From contig NZ_FOQG01000001.1 in assembly GCF_900113685.1 (NCBI RefSeq), positions 248,001 through 312,000 on the forward strand: DNA of 64,000 bases. The letters run 5' to 3'. The DNA comes from Nocardioides psychrotolerans. GTDB taxonomy: Bacteria; Actinomycetota; Actinomycetes; Propionibacteriales; Nocardioidaceae. The first letter of the stretch is position 1. Each line of letters begins with the position of its first letter. Under the pieces are notes generated by a model. The model saw only the letters and a program-made list of their open reading frames with translations, had not been told where the DNA came from and ran no database searches. Made by a program: the position numbers and the translations under genes. Below, piece by piece: positions 7,447-18,144 of this stretch.

Positions 7447-8337
7447 ATGAACACGACGTTGAGGTTTGCGCAAGGGGCTGGGCCCACTAATTCGTCACTC
7501 ACGATCGGGGACCTCGCCGAACGCACCGGTCTGAGCACGGCCACCCTGCGGATGTGGGAGCAGCGCCACGGGTTCCCGAGCCCGCGCCGGCTCGACAGCG
7601 GGCACCGACGCTACGCGGAGTCCGACGTAGGGGCGGTGCTGGCCGTGCTGCGACGTCGGGATGCCGGCGTACGCCTCGACGTCGCCATCGGTGAGACGAC
7701 CAGCGCGGCCCTCCTCGACGTCGCTCCCCCGGCACCCTCGGTCTTCGCCGGCCTGCGGCGCCTGCACCCGCACCTGGCCACCCACCGGCTGAAGAAGTCG
7801 ACCCTGCTCGCGCTCTCCTGGGCGATCGAGGACGAGTTCTGCGCGAAGGCCGACCGGGCGCACATCTTCGGCGCCTTCCAGGCAGCCAAGAACTACGACC
7901 CCGCCCACGACCGCTGGGTCGAGCTCGCCCGTGTGGCGAAGTCGGCCTTCGTCTTCGCCGACTGGGACACCGAGGAGCCGGGCAGCTCGCCGGTCAAGGT
8001 GCCGCTGGCGCTGGACGCCCCCATGCGTCGCGAGTGGGCCGTCATCTGCGACGCCGTCGACCTGCCGGTGGCCCTCACCGCCTGGGAGCTGCCCGGTCAG
8101 CGCGACGTGCGCGACCGCGACCGCGTCTTCGAGTCGATCTGGACCGTCGAGCCGGCCGCCGTGCGCGACGCCTCGCGCATCTGCACCCAGGTCGTTGCCG
8201 CTGCTCTGCCGCACGACGCAGCGCCGGTCCTCTACGACCTCGCCGAGCGGCCCGCCCCCGGCATGGCCGACCTGGCGTCGGTGACCTCGATGTTCAACCG
8301 CGTCGTGGCCTACGTCGACCGGTTCGGCGGCCGCTGA
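7447..8337 (+). CDS. MerR-family regulator with DICT sensory domain
   Basis: 296 residues from the ATG at 7447. The MerR winged helix is at about residues 18-75 (LTIGDLAERTGLSTATLRMW, then the wing with RRLDSGHRRY). The rest matches the DICT sensory domain (SWAIEDEFCAKADRAHIFGAFQ onward), a module found in diguanylate-cyclase and two-component proteins and often attached to MerR domains in actinobacteria. A perfect operator palindrome sits in its own promoter, so it is probably autoregulated. The flavoprotein gene starts 2 bp after its stop and is the likely regulated partner. The signal sensed is unknown; light or redox are possibilities for DICT-MerR proteins. Confidence 0.85.
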   Translation: MNTTLRFAQGAGPTNSSLTIGDLAERTGLSTATLRMWEQRHGFPSPRRLDSGHRRYAESDVGAVLAVLRRRDAGVRLDVAIGETTSAALLDVAPPAPSVFAGLRRLHPHLATHRLKKSTLLALSWAIEDEFCAKADRAHIFGAFQAAKNYDPAHDRWVELARVAKSAFVFADWDTEEPGSSPVKVPLALDAPMRREWAVICDAVDLPVALTAWELPGQRDVRDRDRVFESIWTVEPAAVRDASRICTQVVAAALPHDAAPVLYDLAERPAPGMADLASVTSMFNRVVAYVDRFGGR

Positions 8338-8338
8338 G

Positions 8339-9622
8339 ATGGCCGGTCTCGACCTCGACATCGACGTCGCCGTCGTCGGAGCCGGCATGGCCGGCCTCCA
8401 GGCGGCGCGGGCGCTGACCCGCGCCGGCCTCGAGGTGCGGGTCCTGGAGTCCGCCGACGCCGTCGGCGGACGGATCCGCACCGACGTGGTCGACGGCTTC
8501 CTCGTCGACCGGGGCTTCCAGCTGCTCAACCCGGGCTACCCGGCCGTCAAGCGGTCCGTCGACGTCGCGGCGCTCCAGCTCCAGTCGTTCCCGGCGGGCG
8601 TCGCTGCGCTCCTCGACGACGGCCTCCAGGAGCTCGGCCACCCGCTGCGGGAGCCCCGCCTGGCGCCCACGACGCTGCGCTCGGTCATCACCAGACCCCG
8701 CGAAGGTGTCGCGATGGCCCGGTGGCTCGCGCCCCTGGCCAGGGCCAGCGTGGGCCGCGGGAGACTCGCGACGCGCCTGCCACGATCGTTCGACGGGAGC
8801 CTGCGTCAGTCGCTGGACCGCGTCGGCATGGACGGCGAGCTGCGCACGGTGCTGGAGCGCTTCCTCGCCGGCGTCCTGCTCGAGGACGACCAGTCGACGT
8901 CGGCCGCCTACGCCCTGGTGCTGACCCGCGCCTTCGCCACCGGCGTGCCGGGCCTTCCCGCCGCCGGCATGCAGGCGCTGCCGGAGCAGCTCGCCGCGTC
9001 GCTCACCGGTCGGATCTCGCTGGGCCGCGAGGTCGAGTCGTTGGCGGGCTCCTCGGGTGACTACACGCTCTCGGTGTCGGGCGAGAGGCTCCGCGCGCGC
9101 CACGTCGTCGTCGCGACCGCTGCCCCCGAGGCGGCCCGGCTGACGCAGGCCTACACGCCAGTGATGAAGGGGGTCGTGACGCACTGGTTCGCGACCGACG
9201 AGCTGCCCACCCACCGCGGCCTGCTCCACGTCGACGCCCGCACCCGCGCCTCCGGGCCCGTGCTGAACACGGCCGTCGTCTCGACCGCCGCGCCGTCGTA
9301 CGCCCCGGCGGGGCTGCACCTCGTCCAGGCCTCGGCTCTGATGCACCCCGGCACGCCCGCGCCGACCGAGGAGCAGATCGCCCGCCACGCCGGCGAGCTG
9401 CTCGGCTCGGCCACCACCCGCTGGCGCTCGATCGCGCGCCAGGAGATCCCGCACGCGCTGCCCGTGCAGCTCGCGCCCTTCTCCGAGCGGCGCCCGGTGG
9501 TCATCGACCGCGGCATCGTGATGTGCGGAGACCACCGCGACACCGGCTCGATCCAGGGCGCGATGGTCAGCGGTGAGCGGGCCGCCCGCGCCGTGCTCGC
9601 GTCCCGACTCGTGGACCGGTGA
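8339..9622 (+). CDS. FAD-dependent amine-oxidase-family oxidoreductase
   Basis: 427 residues. The dinucleotide-binding Rossmann motif VGAGMAGLQAARAL lies at the N-terminus (about residues 12-30), followed by the ESADAVGGRIRT segment characteristic of the protoporphyrinogen oxidase/phytoene desaturase/monoamine oxidase superfamily. A C-terminal flavin-contact region (MCGDHRDTGSIQGAMVSG) completes the fold. The substrate cannot be assigned; short-chain carotenoid-like or amine substrates are possible. The gene follows the MerR-DICT gene by one base and is likely controlled by it. Confidence 0.82.
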   Translation: MAGLDLDIDVAVVGAGMAGLQAARALTRAGLEVRVLESADAVGGRIRTDVVDGFLVDRGFQLLNPGYPAVKRSVDVAALQLQSFPAGVAALLDDGLQELGHPLREPRLAPTTLRSVITRPREGVAMARWLAPLARASVGRGRLATRLPRSFDGSLRQSLDRVGMDGELRTVLERFLAGVLLEDDQSTSAAYALVLTRAFATGVPGLPAAGMQALPEQLAASLTGRISLGREVESLAGSSGDYTLSVSGERLRARHVVVATAAPEAARLTQAYTPVMKGVVTHWFATDELPTHRGLLHVDARTRASGPVLNTAVVSTAAPSYAPAGLHLVQASALMHPGTPAPTEEQIARHAGELLGSATTRWRSIARQEIPHALPVQLAPFSERRPVVIDRGIVMCGDHRDTGSIQGAMVSGERAARAVLASRLVDR

Positions 9623-9640
9623 TCGACCGGTGAACGACCG

Positions 9641-10048
9641 ATGATCACGGCCGGGGTCGCCTTCGCCCTCGCTGCCGCGCTGCATGCCGGCTTCCAGCTC
9701 ACCGTCACGGCGCTCGTCTATCCCGTGCTCGCGCGGGTCCCGGCGTCGCTGTGGCGCGACGCGCACGCCCGTCACAGCCGCCTGATCGTCCCCCTCGTGG
9801 GGATGACGTACGGCGCGCTGGTGCCAACGGGTGCCTGGCTGCTCGCGTCCTCGCCGAGCACGCTCGGTGTCGCCGCGGTCCTCGCCGCCGCGGGTTCTGT
9901 GGTCGTCACCGCGGTCGCCGCGGCACCCACCCACGGCCGCCTGGTCACGCCCGACCCGGCGCTGCTGCGCCGGCTGCTGCGTGCCGACCGGTTGCGCGGG
10001 CTGTTCGCCGTGCTGGCGTTGGTGCTCGCGGTCGCTGCGCTCGGCTGA
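9641..10048 (+). CDS. Four-helix membrane protein, unknown function
   Basis: 135 residues with about four hydrophobic spans: near 4-24, 46-64, 68-88 and 116-134. A short polar loop RDAHARHSRL between spans one and two is rich in His and Arg. No family is recognised. It follows the flavoprotein by 18 bp; the gap and stop contain an 11-bp near-repeat (TCGACCGGTGA). It could supply a quinone- or substrate-binding membrane partner for the flavoprotein, but that is inference from position. Confidence 0.7.
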   Translation: MITAGVAFALAAALHAGFQLTVTALVYPVLARVPASLWRDAHARHSRLIVPLVGMTYGALVPTGAWLLASSPSTLGVAAVLAAAGSVVVTAVAAAPTHGRLVTPDPALLRRLLRADRLRGLFAVLALVLAVAALG

Positions 10049-10078
10049 GGGCCGGCCAGCTCGGCGTCGGACCGCGCC

Positions 10079-11074
10079 TCAGGCCTGCGTCGCGACCCGG
10101 TCCTCGAGCAGCGCCGCGTCGAGATCGCCGGTGAAGCCGCGCTGGGCGGCGTTGCGGCCGAGCACGAACACGTAGGCGAGGAAGACCAGCTCGGCGAGCA
10201 CACCGATCGAGATCCGCGCCCACGTGGGGAGCCCCGAGGGCGTCACGAACGCTTCGATCACGCCGCTGACCGCGAGCACCACCACCAGCCCGAGGGCCAC
10301 CGTGGCGGCGGTGCGGCCCTCCCGCGCCACGGACTGGGGGCGGGTGAGGCCACCGGGCTCGATCCACGACCAGAACAGGCGTAGCCCCACCCCGCCGGCC
10401 ACGAAGACGGCCGTGAGCTCGAGCAGCCCGTGCGGGAGGATCAGGCCCCAGAACAGCTCACCGCGGTCGGCGCGCATCATCACCGAGCCGATGATCGCCA
10501 GGTTCAGGATGTTGCTGAAGAGCAGCTGCACGACCGGGAAGCCCAGGATCCCGAGCGCGATGCAGAGGGCCGAGACCCAGGCGTTGTTGATCCAGACCTG
10601 CGCGGCGAAGTGGCTGGCGGCGTACTCGCTGTAGTAGCCCTCGAAGTCCTCGTTGACCAGCTGGTCGACCTCGGCCGGCGAGAGCAGGGTCTGCTCGACG
10701 GTCGGGTGGTCGAGGAGCCACCACATCATCGCCGCCGCGACGACCACGTTGGCTGCGACGCAGCCCAACCACCACCAGCGCAGCCGGTAGAGCGCGGCTG
10801 GGAAGCGCTCCAGGAAGAAGGTTCGGACGCCGCGCCACGAGGCCACGCGGGTGCCGACGGCGCGGTTGCGGGCCCGGGCGAGCAACGAGGAGAGATGCGC
10901 GACGAGGGAGGCGTCGGGGGCCGACGTACGCACGACCGAGAGATGCGTGGCCACCTGCTGGTAGCGCTCGACCAGCTCGTCGCTCTCCGCGCCGCTGAGC
11001 CGGCGGGTGCGGACCAGGGTGTCGAGGCGCTCCCACTCGTGGGCGTGCGCGAGCACGTAGGCGTCGAGGTCCAC
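10079..11074 (-). CDS. SpoIIM/DUF95-family membrane protein
   Basis: 331 residues. The N-terminal ~95 residues are helical and soluble (WERLDTLVRTRRLSGAESDE), then about five or six membrane spans follow. The family hallmark GLILPHGLLELTAVFVAGG is present in the centre. Proteins of this family are related to sporulation protein SpoIIM but are widespread in non-sporulating actinobacteria beside MoxR/DUF58 and RDD genes. The GTG at 11074 is supported by a TAGAGT box 6 nt upstream (leaderless). It is transcribed divergently from the RDD gene, as in the moxR2 region of mycobacteria. Confidence 0.88.
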   Translation of the reverse strand: MDLDAYVLAHAHEWERLDTLVRTRRLSGAESDELVERYQQVATHLSVVRTSAPDASLVAHLSSLLARARNRAVGTRVASWRGVRTFFLERFPAALYRLRWWWLGCVAANVVVAAAMMWWLLDHPTVEQTLLSPAEVDQLVNEDFEGYYSEYAASHFAAQVWINNAWVSALCIALGILGFPVVQLLFSNILNLAIIGSVMMRADRGELFWGLILPHGLLELTAVFVAGGVGLRLFWSWIEPGGLTRPQSVAREGRTAATVALGLVVVLAVSGVIEAFVTPSGLPTWARISIGVLAELVFLAYVFVLGRNAAQRGFTGDLDAALLEDRVATQA

Positions 11075-11080
11075 GCGCCC

Positions 11081-11119
11081 ACTCTAGGCACGTCGTCCCG
11101 GCCGGGGCCGACCTAGACT
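11081..11119. promoter_or_regulatory. Divergent leaderless promoters for SpoIIM and RDD genes
   Basis: On the minus strand TAGAGT (11081-11086) is 6 nt before the GTG at 11074. On the plus strand TAGACT (11114-11119) is 7 nt before the ATG at 11127. The two -10 boxes are only 27 bp apart, so the -35 regions must overlap and the two promoters probably compete or are co-regulated. Confidence 0.55.
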
Positions 11120-11126
11120 GACCGCG

Positions 11127-11933
11127 ATGTCCCCAGAGTTCGCGACCCTGACGACCGACGACCTCGTCACCGGCGAGGCCGTCGCGCTCGACCTGCCGGC
11201 CGCGAGCCTCGGCGCCCGCATCGCCTCCGGCCTCATCGACCTGCTCACGACCGGCGTCCTGCTGGTCGGCGTCATCCTGGTCGCCCTCGTCGCCGCCATC
11301 GACACGGACGCCGCGCTGGCGCACGTGGCCCTGATCGGCACGCTGGTCACGGTGTTCCTGGTCTTCCCGACCGTCGTCGAGACGCTGACCGGCGGGCGCA
11401 GCCTCGGCAAGCTCGCACTCGGCCTGCGCACGGTCCGTGACGACGCCGGGCCGATCACCGTCCAGCACGCGTTCATCCGTGCCCTGATCGGTTTCGTCGA
11501 GATCTACGCCTTCAGCGGGGTGCCGGCGTTCTTCTCCGCGCTGCTGAGCAGCCGCGGAAAGCGGCTAGGCGACTACGCGGCGGGGACGTACGTCGTCCGC
11601 GACCGGGTGCGCCTGCAGCTCGCCCCGCCGGCGATCATGCCGCCCCACCTCGCGGGCTGGGCCCGCAGCGCCGACATGACCTCGCTGCCGACCGGCCTGG
11701 CTCTGGCGGTCCGCCAGTTCCTCGGCCGCTCGGCCAGCATCGCCCCCGAGGCCCGGGCATCCATCGGCGCCCGTCTCGCCGACGAGGTCCGCCACCACGT
11801 GGCGCCCGCTCCCCCGCCCCACGCCCGCCCCGAGGACTTCCTGGCCGCGGTCATGGCCTCGCGGCGCGAGCGCGACCAGGCCCGGCTGCGCCGCGAGGCC
11901 GAGCTGCGGCGGCGGCTCACCTCCCGACCGTGA
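11127..11933 (+). CDS. RDD-family membrane protein
   Basis: 268 residues. The RDD domain covers about residues 15-160, with the namesake Arg and Asp in SLGARIASGLIDLL, three membrane spans, the GRSLGKLALGLRTV motif and the last Asp in KRLGDYAAGTYVV. A long helical, Arg/Glu-rich cytoplasmic tail (about 170-268) is unusual in the smallest RDD proteins but common in the version next to SpoIIM. RDD proteins are implicated in ion or small-molecule transport and in stress. Function here is inferred as part of the MoxR/DUF58/SpoIIM group. Confidence 0.88.
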   Translation: MSPEFATLTTDDLVTGEAVALDLPAASLGARIASGLIDLLTTGVLLVGVILVALVAAIDTDAALAHVALIGTLVTVFLVFPTVVETLTGGRSLGKLALGLRTVRDDAGPITVQHAFIRALIGFVEIYAFSGVPAFFSALLSSRGKRLGDYAAGTYVVRDRVRLQLAPPAIMPPHLAGWARSADMTSLPTGLALAVRQFLGRSASIAPEARASIGARLADEVRHHVAPAPPPHARPEDFLAAVMASRRERDQARLRREAELRRRLTSRP

Positions 11934-12035
11934 CGTCCGCGCCTCACTCGGTCAGGCCGCCCTCACCGGTCCGCGGCTGCGGTGCGTCGACGAGGGAGGC
12001 TGTCACCCAGCAGCGCAAGGCGGCAGGATGGGGTC

Positions 12036-12761
12036 GTGCTCGACCTGACCTCCCTCTGGGACTTCGACGACCCGGCCGCTTCCGAGAACCGCTTGCGTCG
12101 CGCCATCCGCGGCGCAGGCGCGCGCGACCAGCACATCCTGATGACGCAGCTGGCTCGGGCCGTCGGCCTCCAGGGTCGCTACGACGACGGGCTGGGCCTG
12201 CTGGCAGCCACCACCGCGGTCGACGCCGAGGTGGCGGCGCGGATCCATCTCGAGCGCGGACGCATCCTGCGCACCCGTGGATTGCTGGACGCGGCGCGAC
12301 CGGAGTTCGAGGCGGCCGCGGCCGCTGCGATCGGCTGCGACGAGGTGCACGTCGACGCGCTGCACATGATCGCGCTCGATGCTCCACCCGAGGTGCAGGG
12401 CGCCCTGCACGAGGAGGCACTACGGATCGCCCGCGCGAGTGCGGACCTGCGGGCGCGCGACTGGGACGCCTCGCTGCTCAACAACATCGGCATGGCCCAC
12501 GCGGACGCCGGTGAGTGGCACGACGCCCTGGCGGCCTTCGAGAACGCGTGGGGTGCCCGCGAACGCCAGGGGGACGCGGGACGCACCAGGATCGCCCGCT
12601 GGATGGTGGCGCGGGCACTGCGACACCTCGGACGCACCGAGGACGCTCTCGCCATGCAGCGCAGCATCAAGGTCGAGCTGGAGGCGATCGGCGAAGAGGA
12701 CCCCCATGTCGACGAGGAGCTCGCCCTCCTCGAGGTGGCGCGACGCGGCCACTCCCGTTAG
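12036..12761 (+). CDS. TPR-repeat protein
   Basis: 241 residues from the GTG at 12036, which has a CAGGAT box 6 nt upstream. The protein is almost entirely helical with tetratricopeptide pairs, clearest in DASLLNNIGMAHADAGEWHD (about 148-167) and GRTRIARWMVARALRHLGRT. TPR arrays bind other proteins. Such short cytoplasmic TPR proteins beside trmB are common in actinobacteria but have no assigned role. It converges on trmB with a 4-bp gap, so the two share a termination region with no clear hairpin. A longer start at 11982 is possible but adds an Arg/Ser-rich stretch without coding character. Confidence 0.8.
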   Translation: MLDLTSLWDFDDPAASENRLRRAIRGAGARDQHILMTQLARAVGLQGRYDDGLGLLAATTAVDAEVAARIHLERGRILRTRGLLDAARPEFEAAAAAAIGCDEVHVDALHMIALDAPPEVQGALHEEALRIARASADLRARDWDASLLNNIGMAHADAGEWHDALAAFENAWGARERQGDAGRTRIARWMVARALRHLGRTEDALAMQRSIKVELEAIGEEDPHVDEELALLEVARRGHSR

Positions 12762-12765
12762 GGCC

Positions 12766-13491
12766 TCAACCCACGCGGTGGTAGGCGACGTCGACGATGT
12801 CGCGGTCGACCGCCAACCCCTTGCGCTCGAACTTCGTCACGGGACGCTCCGACCAGCGCTCGACGGCCCCGCCCTCGAGACCAGGCTCTGCGTCCAGAAC
12901 GGCGAGCATCTGCTCGGCGTACTGCGCCCAGTCGGTCGCCAGCCGCCACAGCCCCCCCGCCTCGAGGCGGGAGGCGACGGTGCGAGCGAAGTCCGGCGAG
13001 ACGATGCGCCGCTTGTGGTGGCGGGTCTTGGGCCACGGATCGGGGAAGAACGTCCAGAGCTCACGGACGGCTCCAGGTGCCACGAGGTTCTCGATCGCCC
13101 AGACCGCGTCGACCGAGCAGAAGCGCACGTTGCTCGCCTCCGCCGCGGCCACCTCGTTGAGCCCGGCCGCCACGCCCGGCAGCCAGACCTCGAGCGCCAA
13201 CACGTTGCACTCCGGGCGAGCAGCCGCGAGCACACCGGTCGCCTCGCCGACGCCGCTGCCGATCTCGATGATCAGCGGCGCCTCGCGCCCGAACCACTGC
13301 GACCAGGCGAAGCCGGGCTCGTCGACGGCGACGTCGGGGATGACCCAGCCCTCGTGGTGGGCGTCCCACGCCTGCTGCTGGCTGGGCGTGAACCGGCTCC
13401 CCCGACGGGAGTAGCTCAGCACCTCCCGCATCCGGCGACCGTCGTCGGTCAGCTTGCGGTGGGGGCGGGTCGGGGTCACACGGTCGTTCAT
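12766..13491 (-). CDS. trmB: tRNA (guanine-N7-)-methyltransferase
   Basis: 241 residues, the normal TrmB length. The S-adenosylmethionine loop is LIIEIGSGVGEATG, and the TrmB signature FFPDPWPKTRHHKRRI follows, with the catalytic Asp in the PDPWPK segment. The C-terminal LATDWAQYAEQML is also typical. The enzyme makes m7G46 in the variable loop of many tRNAs in the cytoplasm. An AGGAGG ribosome site precedes the ATG. The region upstream of the gene contains the palindromic repeat cluster described separately. Confidence 0.96.
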   Translation of the reverse strand: MNDRVTPTRPHRKLTDDGRRMREVLSYSRRGSRFTPSQQQAWDAHHEGWVIPDVAVDEPGFAWSQWFGREAPLIIEIGSGVGEATGVLAAARPECNVLALEVWLPGVAAGLNEVAAAEASNVRFCSVDAVWAIENLVAPGAVRELWTFFPDPWPKTRHHKRRIVSPDFARTVASRLEAGGLWRLATDWAQYAEQMLAVLDAEPGLEGGAVERWSERPVTKFERKGLAVDRDIVDVAYHRVG

Positions 13492-13530
13492 GGTCCCATC
13501 CTCCTGGACGCCCTACGAGGGAAGCGATTC

Positions 13531-13623
13531 GCCGAGTCGGCGCGATGTTGCACCCGTGCGGCGGTTCCGCTGCAACATTGCGCCGACTCGGCGTGTGGGT
13601 CTGCAACATTGCGCCGACTCGCC
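13531..13623. repeat. Three copies of a 22-bp palindromic repeat
   Basis: A 22-bp unit starting GCCGAGTCGG and ending GATGTTGCA occurs at 13531-13552, and as its reverse complement at 13571-13592 (one mismatch) and 13602-13623 (three mismatches). Copies one and two can fold into a long hairpin. The same unit recurs at 62911-62959. It lies between trmB and the tuf terminator and overlaps no gene, which fits a dispersed palindromic element. Confidence 0.85.
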
Positions 13624-13629
13624 AGACGC

Positions 13630-13664
13630 AGGACGACCCCGGACACGAGGTCCGGGGCCGTCCT
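13630..13664 (-). terminator. Terminator hairpin after tuf
   Basis: A 15-bp stem (13630-13644 with 13650-13664, one mismatch) encloses a 5-nt loop. The stem is rich in GGGGCC-type pairs. It begins 36 bp after the tuf stop on the minus strand. There is no T-run, which is usual in high-GC actinobacteria. Confidence 0.7.
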
Positions 13665-13700
13665 GGTGGTGCAGGTGCTGCTGCGCCTAGGGCGCAGTGA

Positions 13701-14894
<1,194 letters not shown>

Positions 14895-14976
14895 TGGGGG
14901 CTCCTCCTGGTTGGGTTGATACTTGACTCGTGCTTGACGGGGGTGGTGCGCGCTGCGTGGTGGTGCCCGGTGAGGG

Positions 14977-17088
14977 TTACTCCCCACGCACCTTCTTGAT
15001 GATCTCGTCGGCGATGTTCGTGGGAACCTCGGCGTACGAGTCGAACTCCATCGAGTACGACGCCTGACCGGAGGTCTTGGACCTCAGGTCGCCAACGTAC
15101 CCGAACATCTCGGAGAGCGGCACGAGGGCAGCAACGACGATGTCGCCGTGCCTCTCCTCCTGCGCGCGGATCTGGCCGCGCCGGCTGTTGATGTCACCGA
15201 TGACCGTGCCGAGGAATGTCTCCGGCGTGATCACCTCGACCGCGAACATCGGCTCGAGCAGGACCGGCTTCGCCATGCGGGCGGCCTCCTTGAAGGCCTG
15301 GTTCCCGGCGATCTTGAACGCGAGCTCCGAGGAGTCGACGTCGTGGTAGGCGCCGTCCTCCAGGGTGAACTTCACGTCGACCATCGGGTAGCCGGCGAGG
15401 ATGCCGAACTCGAGGGCGTCCTGGCCGCCCTGGTCCACCGAAGGGATGTACTCCTTCGGCACACGACCACCGGACGTGGCGTTGACGAACAGGTAGCCAG
15501 CACCGACGCCCGTCTCGGGGTCGATGTTGGGGCCGAGCGAGACGACGACCTTGGCGAACTGGCCGGACCCACCGGTCTGCTTCTTGTGGGTGTAGCTGTG
15601 CTTGGTGACGACCTTGCGGAGCGTCTCGCGGTAGGCCACCTGCGGCTTGCCGACGGTGGCCTCGACGCGGAACTCGCGCTTCATGCGGTCGACGAGGATC
15701 TCGAGGTGGAGCTCGCCCATGCCGGCGATGATCGTCTGACCGGTCTCCTCGTCCGCCTTGACGGTGAACGTGGGGTCCTCGTCGGACAACCGCTGGATCG
15801 CGGTGCCGAGCTTCTCCTGGTCGCTCTTGGTCTTGGGCTCGATCGCGACCTCGATGACCGGGGCCGGGAACGTCATCGACTCGAGGATGACCGGGTGCTG
15901 GGGGTCGCACAGGGTGTGACCGGTCTTCGTGTCCTTGAGACCCATGACGGCCACGATCTGACCGGCGCCGACCGACGCGATCTCCTCACGCTTGTTGGCG
16001 TGCATCTGGTAGACCTTGCCGATCCGCTCCTTGCGGCCGTTCACCGAGTTGACCACGGTCGCTCCGGCGGCGAGCTTGCCGGAGTAGACGCGGACGTAGA
16101 TCAGCTTGCCGAGGTGCGGGTCGGTCGCGATCTTGTAGGCCAGGCCCGAGAACGGCTCGTCGTCGGAGGGCAGTCGCTTGACCTCGACGGTCTCGTCCTT
16201 GACGGAGTGACCGATGATCGCGTCGATGTCGAGAGGGGAGGGGAGGTACTTGACGACGGCGTCGAGCAGGGGCTGGACGCCCTTGTTCTTGAACGCGGTG
16301 CCGCACAGGACCGGGTTGATCTTGTCGGCCAGGGTCGCGCGACGGATCGCGGCCTCGAGCTCCTCGACCGTGAACTCGCCCTCGTCGAGGAACTTCTCCA
16401 TGATGACGTCGTCGGCGTCCGACAGCGTCTCGAGCAGCTTCTCGCGGTATTCGGCAGCCTGCTCGGCCAGCTCGGCCGGGATCTCCTCGACGACGTAGTC
16501 CTCGCCGATCGTGGTCTCGCCGCGCCAGACCAGCGCGCGCATGCCCACCAGGTCGACGACACCGATGAAGTCGCCCTCGGCGCCGATCGGCAGCTGGAGG
16601 ACCAGCGGGGTGGAGTTGAGACGCTCCACCATCATGTCGACGCAGCGGAAGAAGTCGGCACCGGTGCGGTCGAGCTTGTTGACGAAGCACATGCGAGGCA
16701 CGGAGTACTTGTTGGCCTGACGCCACACGGTCATCGTCTGGGGCTCGACACCGGCGACACCGTCGAAGACGGCGACGGCGCCGTCGAGGACGCGCAGCGA
16801 GCGCTCAACCTCGGCGGTGAAGTCGACGTGGCCCGGGGTGTCGATGATGTTGATCTGGTGGTTCTTCCACCAGCAGGTGGTCGCAGCGGAGGTGATCGTG
16901 ATGCCACGCTCCTGCTCCTGCTCCATCCAGTCCATCGTGGCCGCGCCCTCGTGGACCTCACCGATCTTGTAGGTGATGCCGGTGTAGAAGAGGATGCGCT
17001 CGGTGGTGGTGGTCTTGCCGGCGTCGATGTGCGCCATGATGCCGATGTTGCGAACCTGGTTGAGGTCCGTGGTGATGTCGACAGCCAC
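14977..17088 (-). CDS. fusA: Elongation factor G
   Basis: 703 residues. The G domain carries the P-loop [19 protein letters not shown] near the N-terminus, then [18 protein letters not shown] and [10 protein letters not shown]. Domains II to V continue to [18 protein letters not shown] drives translocation of tRNA and mRNA on the ribosome. The GTG at 17088 gives the expected N-terminus [20 protein letters not shown]; a longer frame upstream runs into the gap with rpsG. It sits 74 bp after rpsG and 82 bp before tuf in the str operon. Confidence 0.98.
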   Translation of the reverse strand: MAVDITTDLNQVRNIGIMAHIDAGKTTTTERILFYTGITYKIGEVHEGAATMDWMEQEQERGITITSAATTCWWKNHQINIIDTPGHVDFTAEVERSLRVLDGAVAVFDGVAGVEPQTMTVWRQANKYSVPRMCFVNKLDRTGADFFRCVDMMVERLNSTPLVLQLPIGAEGDFIGVVDLVGMRALVWRGETTIGEDYVVEEIPAELAEQAAEYREKLLETLSDADDVIMEKFLDEGEFTVEELEAAIRRATLADKINPVLCGTAFKNKGVQPLLDAVVKYLPSPLDIDAIIGHSVKDETVEVKRLPSDDEPFSGLAYKIATDPHLGKLIYVRVYSGKLAAGATVVNSVNGRKERIGKVYQMHANKREEIASVGAGQIVAVMGLKDTKTGHTLCDPQHPVILESMTFPAPVIEVAIEPKTKSDQEKLGTAIQRLSDEDPTFTVKADEETGQTIIAGMGELHLEILVDRMKREFRVEATVGKPQVAYRETLRKVVTKHSYTHKKQTGGSGQFAKVVVSLGPNIDPETGVGAGYLFVNATSGGRVPKEYIPSVDQGGQDALEFGILAGYPMVDVKFTLEDGAYHDVDSSELAFKIAGNQAFKEAARMAKPVLLEPMFAVEVITPETFLGTVIGDINSRRGQIRAQEERHGDIVVAALVPLSEMFGYVGDLRSKTSGQASYSMEFDSYAEVPTNIADEIIKKVRGE

Positions 17089-17162
17089 TGAAAGTCTCAG
17101 TCCCTCGGAAGTGGTTGGAATGCAGGTGGCGTGAGGAGTGCGGCGCACTCCTCACGCATGGA

Positions 17163-17633
17163 TCACCAGCGGTAGTGGGCGAAGGCCTTGTTGGACTCGG
17201 CCATCTTGTGCGTGTCCTCACGCTTCTTCACAGCGGCACCGAGGCCGTTGGACGCGTCGAGGATCTCGTTCATCAGGCGCTCGGACATCGTCTTCTCACG
17301 ACGGTCCGCGGCGTAGCCGACGAGCCAGCGCAGCGCCAGCGTGGTGCTGCGCGTGCCCTTGACCTCGATCGGGACCTGGTAGGTCGCGCCACCGACACGG
17401 CGGGACTTGACCTCGATGGACGGCTTGACGTTGTCCATCGCACGCTTGAGCGTGACGACGGGGTCGGTGCCGTTCTTCTCGCGGCAACCTTCGAGAGCGC
17501 CGTAGACGATGCGCTGGGCAACCTGCTTCTTGCCGTCCTGGAGGACCTTCGAGACGAGCTGGGAGACCAGCTGCGAGCCGTAGACCGGGTCGATGTCGAT
17601 CGGCCGCTTCGGGGCCGGACCCTTGCGGGGCAT
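17163..17633 (-). CDS. rpsG: 30S ribosomal protein S7
   Basis: 156 residues, the standard bacterial S7 length, beginning [20 protein letters not shown] and ending with the family motif [12 protein letters not shown]7 nucleates assembly of the 16S rRNA 3' domain and contacts E-site tRNA. The ATG overlaps the rpsL stop by one base (TAATG), so translation of the two is coupled. Confidence 0.98.
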   Translation of the reverse strand: MPRKGPAPKRPIDIDPVYGSQLVSQLVSKVLQDGKKQVAQRIVYGALEGCREKNGTDPVVTLKRAMDNVKPSIEVKSRRVGGATYQVPIEVKGTRSTTLALRWLVGYAADRREKTMSERLMNEILDASNGLGAAVKKREDTHKMAESNKAFAHYRW

Positions 17634-18007
17634 TAGCTCTTCTCCTTCTTCGCGCCGTAACGGCTGCGGGCCTGCTTGCGGTTCTTGACACCCTGGGTGT
17701 CGAGCGTGCCGCGAATGATCTTGTAACGGACACCGGGGAGGTCCTTCACCCGGCCGCCGCGGACGAGCACGATGGAGTGCTCCTGGAGGTTATGACCGAC
17801 GCCCGGGATGTAGGCCGTGACCTCGACGCCGCTCGACAGGCGCACACGGGCGACCTTGCGGAGGGCGGAGTTCGGCTTCTTCGGGGTGGTGGTGTAGACG
17901 CGGGTGCAGACACCGCGTCGCTGGGGCGAACCCTTCAGGGCAGGCGTCTTGCTCTTGGACACCTTGTCCTGGCGGCCCTTGCGGACCAGTTGGTTAATCG
18001 TGGGCAC
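17633..18007 (-). CDS. rpsL: 30S ribosomal protein S12
   Basis: 124 residues. It starts at the GTG at 18007 with [11 protein letters not shown] and has an upstream GAGGGA ribosome site. Lys43 (in [12 protein letters not shown]) and Lys88 (in [11 protein letters not shown]) are both present; changes at these positions give streptomycin resistance in other bacteria, so this copy is the sensitive form. It is the first gene of the str operon; its promoter lies at 18145-18173. Confidence 0.98.
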   Translation of the reverse strand: MPTINQLVRKGRQDKVSKSKTPALKGSPQRRGVCTRVYTTTPKKPNSALRKVARVRLSSGVEVTAYIPGVGHNLQEHSIVLVRGGRVKDLPGVRYKIIRGTLDTQGVKNRKQARSRYGAKKEKS

Positions 18008-18144
18008 CTGGTGGTTCCCTCTCTGAGAAGCTCTCTGTGCTCGGCACTTTGCCAGCACGACGTGACGCTTGATCGATGTGCCAGTGGTGAGCACCCGGAT
18101 TTGGGCACGCGCAACGCATCTGGTCGTCCCAGACACGAGGACCG

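Noticed and set aside
8294..9934. A 546-codon frame opposite the flavoprotein gene
   Set aside because: Antisense to a clear FAD-binding protein; contains no recognisable domain.
13531..13623. The repeat cluster as a possible CRISPR array or tRNA fragment
   Set aside because: Copies alternate in orientation with unequal short gaps, unlike direct CRISPR repeats, and no cloverleaf can be built.
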